Shown: piece after piece, positions 4,601 to 6,172 of the stretch | How the letters are laid out: each line of letters begins with the position of its first letter | Numbering within the stretch: position 1 is the first letter of the stretch | Origin: CAZGOM01 sp964527265 | Lineage (GTDB): Bacteria > Planctomycetota > Phycisphaerae > Phycisphaerales > Phycisphaeraceae | Assembly (NCBI GenBank): GCA_964527265.1 | Contig: CAZGOM010000270.1 | Location: 1 to 6,172, forward strand | DNA: 6,172 nucleotides | Reading direction: 5' to 3' | The notes under the pieces: model-generated | What the model was told of the DNA's origin: nothing | Seen by the model: only the letters and a program-made list of their open reading frames with translations | Database searches by the model: none | Translations under genes and position numbers: made by a program

Positions 4601-6172
4601 CGATCAAGGCGATCAACTGGCTGGGTGGGGAGATTGCAGCGCTCAGCGTAGCGTCGGTGACGATTTCGGGGGTGTATAAGGTGGGTGGGGTGGCGGTGGC
4701 CAACGATTACACCGGGGAGCTGACGCTGGGGAACGCAGGGGGCGTCTCGTCTGGGGCGATCACGGTGGCGGGGAGCCTTAACTCAAACTTCTGGTCGACG
4801 CAGGGATCCGTGGGGCCGGTGACGGTGGGATCTGCGCATGACATGAACATCAACATCGGGGGCGGGATGGGGTATTTCCTATCCAAAGGCGCGGTGGTTG
4901 ATGTGGAATTGAAAGCAGCGGGCGCGACGGGATCGATCACATCGGCGAGCTGGAAGGGCGGATCAATTCAGGCGGCCAAGATCTTGAATATTGGCACCAG
5001 CGGCATCAAGGGCTCGGCGACGGTAACGGCGGATGGGGGAAATTTCTCGGCCAATGTCTCGGCGACGGGGGAGGGATTCATCAAGACCGGTGCGGCCAAG
5101 CCGACACTGATCGGGGCGATCAACATCGCGGGGCAACTGGGCAAGGATGGCGAATCGAGCGTGACAGTTGTTTCACAGGGGAAAATCGGCGCGATCACCA
5201 CGGGGTCGCTGATGGATGTGTCGATCAACGCAGTGGACGACATTACAAGTCTGACCAGCAAGGGGACGGCGACAGGAGTGCGGCTGACGGCGGGGCAGAA
5301 GATGGGAGTGGTGTCGTCGATCAACTGGCTGGATGGTGAAATGACGGCGCAGCAGTTTGGATCGATCACGATCAAGGGACGTAAGGCCACGCTGGACAAG
5401 CCGGGGGTGGAGGGGGATTTTACGGGGACGGTGACGGCAGTGGGCGTGCCCGGGGTGCGGGTGAAGACCACGCTGGGAGTGGTGAACATTGCGGGGAGCC
5501 TGGGGTTGACGGGGGGAGCGGCGACGGAGTTCAAGGTGAACGGCAGCATGGGGCAGATGACGGCGGGGGCGGTGCTTGATTCCAAAGTGACGGTGAGCGG
5601 GAATTGGTCAGGGCTGACGGTCAAAGGCACGGCGGACGGCTTGGATGCCGTGGTGGGGATCGAGGGTGAGCAAGGGGCGTTTACGGCGGGCACCATGGGG
5701 GCGGTGGTGGCGGCGCGGATTCTCGACAGCAAGATCCACAGCGGGAAGATGGCGTCGCTGAAGGTGTTGGGCCGCAAGGCTTCGGCCGCCAATGGGCCGG
5801 CTATCGCAGGGGATGCGATGGGGCTGATGCTGACCGTGGAGGATGCGGGCGCCAAGGCGGGGACGGTGATGCTGGGGGCGCTGACTGTCGAGGGCAATCT
5901 CTCTGGCTCGATTGTGCGGATTTCCGACCATACAGGGGCGGTGAGCGTGGGGCAGATCAACCATTCGACGGTGTTTGCGGGGGTGAGTGCGACGTTTGAA
6001 GCCGGCGGGCTGCCGGTTTCAGCGACGAGTTTCACCCAGCCACGCGCGAAGCTGGCGGGGTTCACGGTGACGGGCGCGGGTGCGGCTTCCGGCGCGGCAT
6101 CCTTCGTGAGCAGTGTCGTTGCGGCGGGGGAATTGGTGAACGTGAGCCTGAAGCTGGTGGCGGCGCCGGAAG
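1639..6172 (+). CDS. Giant modular repetitive surface/secreted protein (3' end beyond window)
   Basis: One frame runs at least 1511 codons without a stop to the window edge. TAA at 1621-1623 in the same frame limits the start to ATG 1639 or the nearby in-frame ATGs at 1648/1651; none has a good Shine-Dalgarno sequence. Layout by residue: 1-46 basic, Arg-rich leader without an obvious hydrophobic signal peptide; 47-56 EGLEGRQLMT, LEPR-XLL-like; ~70-454 seven W-centred repeats, a likely beta-propeller; ~458-560 a choice-of-anchor-D/ASH-like Ig fold; ~575-714 a beta-rich domain with IEMTGTDAKSSLDISV; ~715-1480 a beta-solenoid of GxIxxIxVxG strands in about six large modules. The last visible stretch (SFVSSVVAAGELVNVSLKLV) resembles the closing segment of planctomycetal exoproteins as I recall them, so the end may be near. 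Glycine, Thr, Val, Ser and Ala dominate; no Cys was noted and no catalytic motif recognised. Adhesion or cell-envelope structure is the likely role, by inference only. It probably has its own promoter at 1543. Confidence 0.93.
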   Translation, partial: MQTMMNRTVTKVSEGFFSGMGGLAARVKAFARGVGLRRAGSRRPVMEGLEGRQLMTLAPTGLPVALAEAGLNPAVTVAGDGSFNVAWTGFDSDFSGVYVQRFDAAGKALDKSPILANTTSKLQQFDADIARSGDGTFMVVWTTVSEVAGEAFDVRAQLFNADGSKSGGEIVVNSVALGSQSQASVAALPSTSSAAGNGFVVTWLNVDGDGQSVQGQIYSHAGAAVGNEFKIDTTVAEDETVMSPKVGAADNGSFVVTWQRHVETGSTMGIYGQRFGSDGVKAGNEFQAASGLVNYAQGAATFPSYDMAVAGDGYIVVAYDTYNFEGLNWDVNAQVITNENTSDFGVFTVNSTVAGDQYHPSATFKADGTILMTWEGSAAVIDSKGGVVVARRFVGTGIGGPEIVISSKGDGFTQGLYPQIGGHSDAGFTVVWQGFDDATGQNPKVWARVVEDVVTGPSAVVTGNGLVIANGSTVAGASDGTAFGTVNLGGQEVMHTFRVANNGTQTLVTSNLKVPTGFRIIEGLSQTIAAGGFDEFTVALETAEAKSRNGQVSFGVNMGNTTSYAFSVSGQIQASPGDGVYIITKNSSKADRTFIDQNNNRVVFTVTGNGAAKLTTDPTTHAFLSIEMTGTDAKSSLDISVSAKGSTTGRNGTATGNGTGAGSVGMISVAGGLLKLTAKEMALTGDFTAGGAIKTIVLGNVGSGEQHDFKLGGASKDKTDLNLGTVKDITFTSTATVDTLKVVRWENNVGGVDVITAPAIGTLKVTGIKQTAKVTGVEGDFEASLSLSGGGITKPTVKTLGTLEIAGDLAGGEGDFVNVAGYVGSIVVGGDVTSAHIMLSAINGVAKSEGKLGSLSVGGVVTFATVEASGAVGALKVSQWDEGWIKALSVASITTTGKVGTVDVRGRFGAEVTVNPGNTVIKGNALGAVTIQGVLLETMLTVNGNVGAISVGGVNGSAISVTGKIASFTSSGQVLGSSTLKAGGVVGAIKAINWLGGEIAALSVASVTISGVYKVGGVAVANDYTGELTLGNAGGVSSGAITVAGSLNSNFWSTQGSVGPVTVGSAHDMNINIGGGMGYFLSKGAVVDVELKAAGATGSITSASWKGGSIQAAKILNIGTSGIKGSATVTADGGNFSANVSATGEGFIKTGAAKPTLIGAINIAGQLGKDGESSVTVVSQGKIGAITTGSLMDVSINAVDDITSLTSKGTATGVRLTAGQKMGVVSSINWLDGEMTAQQFGSITIKGRKATLDKPGVEGDFTGTVTAVGVPGVRVKTTLGVVNIAGSLGLTGGAATEFKVNGSMGQMTAGAVLDSKVTVSGNWSGLTVKGTADGLDAVVGIEGEQGAFTAGTMGAVVAARILDSKIHSGKMASLKVLGRKASAANGPAIAGDAMGLMLTVEDAGAKAGTVMLGALTVEGNLSGSIVRISDHTGAVSVGQINHSTVFAGVSATFEAGGLPVSATSFTQPRAKLAGFTVTGAGAASGAASFVSSVVAAGELVNVSLKLVAAPE
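1684..1690 (+). repeat. T7 homopolymer early in the giant gene
   Basis: Seven consecutive T residues encode part of EGFFSG at codons 16-18. Such a run close to the start of a long surface-protein gene is a possible slippage site in replication or transcription, which would switch the protein off. It is the only such run seen in this otherwise G-rich gene. Nothing shows that it actually varies. Confidence 0.3.
1777..1806 (+). other. LEPR-XLL-like N-terminal motif of the giant protein
   Basis: Residues 47-56 read EGLEGRQLMT, after a run of arginines (LRRAGSRRP). Planctomycetal giant exoproteins often carry 'LE-P-R-x-LL-S/A' within the first ~60 residues, after a basic region and before the first structural domain. 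Here the pattern is LE-G-R-Q-L-M-T, with Gly for Pro and Met for the second Leu. Position and context fit; the substitutions make it a divergent example. The motif's role, perhaps export or sorting, is not established to my knowledge. Confidence 0.55.
1846..3000 (+). repeat. Seven tandem W-centred repeats, predicted seven-bladed beta-propeller
   Basis: Seven protein repeats occupy residues ~70-454. Each has 'P-x-[VA]-x-x-x-x-[DN]-G-x-[FTY]-x-V-x-W' followed about 15-20 residues later by '[VIY]-x-x-[QR]-[RLIV]-[FY]' and often 'G-x-E-F/I-x-V-N'. Examples are SFNVAW, TFMVVW, GFVVTW, SFVVTW, YIVVAY, TILMTW and GFTVVW. The anchor aromatic falls at residues 87, 141, 203, 258, 319 (Tyr), 374 and 432, spacings of 54-62. 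This repeat type is common in large RTX-like and planctomycetal secreted proteins. The count of seven and blade-like length favour a propeller, but the fold is inferred. Confidence 0.75.
3010..3318 (+). other. Choice-of-anchor-D / ASH-like Ig-fold domain in the giant protein
   Basis: Residues ~458-560 contain GNGLVIANGSTVAGASDGTA, then FGTVNLGGQEVMHTFRVANN and GTQTLVTSNLKVPTGFRI, ending IAAGGFDEFTVALE and NGQVSFGVN. The 'DGTxFGxVxxG...HTFxVxNxGxxxL' pattern is characteristic of the choice-of-anchor D family, related to ASPM-SPD2-Hydin beta-sandwiches, which is frequent in envelope-anchored bacterial proteins. It separates the propeller from the solenoid and probably acts as a spacer or stalk. 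Confidence 0.7.
3841..5790 (+). repeat. Beta-solenoid region built from about six ~110-135-residue modules
   Basis: Short strands of the type 'G-x-[ILV]-x-x-[ILV]-x-[VI]-x-G' repeat throughout (LGSLSVGG, VGAISVGG, IGAITTGS, LGAVTIQG, GSITIKG). On top of this a longer period is visible. Each module starts with a strand ending in Trp: LKVVRW (745), LKVSQW (880), IKAINW (994), ITSASW (1105), VSSINW (1230) and a degenerate VVAARI (~1361). The Trp is often followed by 'x-x-G-x-[IM]-x-A', and most modules end with 'LG-x-[VIL]-x-IAG-x-L'. Spacings are 135, 114, 111, 125 and ~131 residues. A right-handed beta-helix with module-sized insertions is the likely fold; this is inference. Confidence 0.65.

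Noticed and set aside
4968..6065. 365-codon minus-strand reading frame (and similar ones at 3327-4403, 2886-3320, 1476-2228)
   Set aside because: Ser/Pro/Thr/Ala-rich mirror images of the repeat region with no recognisable motifs; shadows of the plus-strand gene.

Overview
The window looks like chromosomal DNA from a high-GC member of the Planctomycetota, perhaps class Phycisphaerae. This rests on three things: G-rich plus-strand coding sequence with G-ending codons (GCG, GGG, GTG, ACG); a very long, Gly/Thr/Val/Ser-rich repetitive exoprotein; and, near its N-terminus, the motif LEGRQLM, which resembles the planctomycetal 'LEPR-XLL' signature. The taxonomic call is inference, since no rRNA or taxon-specific marker is present.

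Layout. (1) Bases 1-893 hold the C-terminal three quarters of purK, the ATP-grasp enzyme N5-carboxyaminoimidazole ribonucleotide synthase of purine biosynthesis. (2) Bases 894-1638 are about 745 bases without an intact gene. This stretch is a small mobile-element graveyard. It holds an AT-richer spacer, then the helix-turn-helix piece of an IS3-type OrfA transposase. That piece is joined in frame to what looks like the last ~30 codons of a group II intron reverse transcriptase/maturase, followed by a well-preserved intron domain V and a plausible domain VI. Downstream lie a hairpin-forming element, a G-rich tract, a second hairpin and a good sigma70-type promoter. (3) From 1639 to the end of the window runs one uninterrupted reading frame of at least 1511 codons, still open at base 6172. 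It encodes a giant modular, probably secreted or surface protein.

The giant protein has these parts in order: an LEPR-like N-terminal motif; seven repeats of ~55-60 residues, each centred on a G-[FTY]-x-V-x-W type strand, which suggests a seven-bladed beta-propeller; a choice-of-anchor-D/ASH-like Ig-fold domain; a planctomycete-style beta-rich linker domain; and about 800 residues of short GxIxxIxVxG strands, probably a beta-helix or beta-solenoid. The solenoid is itself organised into about six larger modules of ~110-135 residues, most of them marked by a conserved Trp.

The two intact genes have no evident functional link. purK is housekeeping. The surface-protein gene appears to have its own promoter beyond the mobile-element debris. 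Many long minus-strand reading frames opposite the giant gene are composition artefacts and are not annotated.
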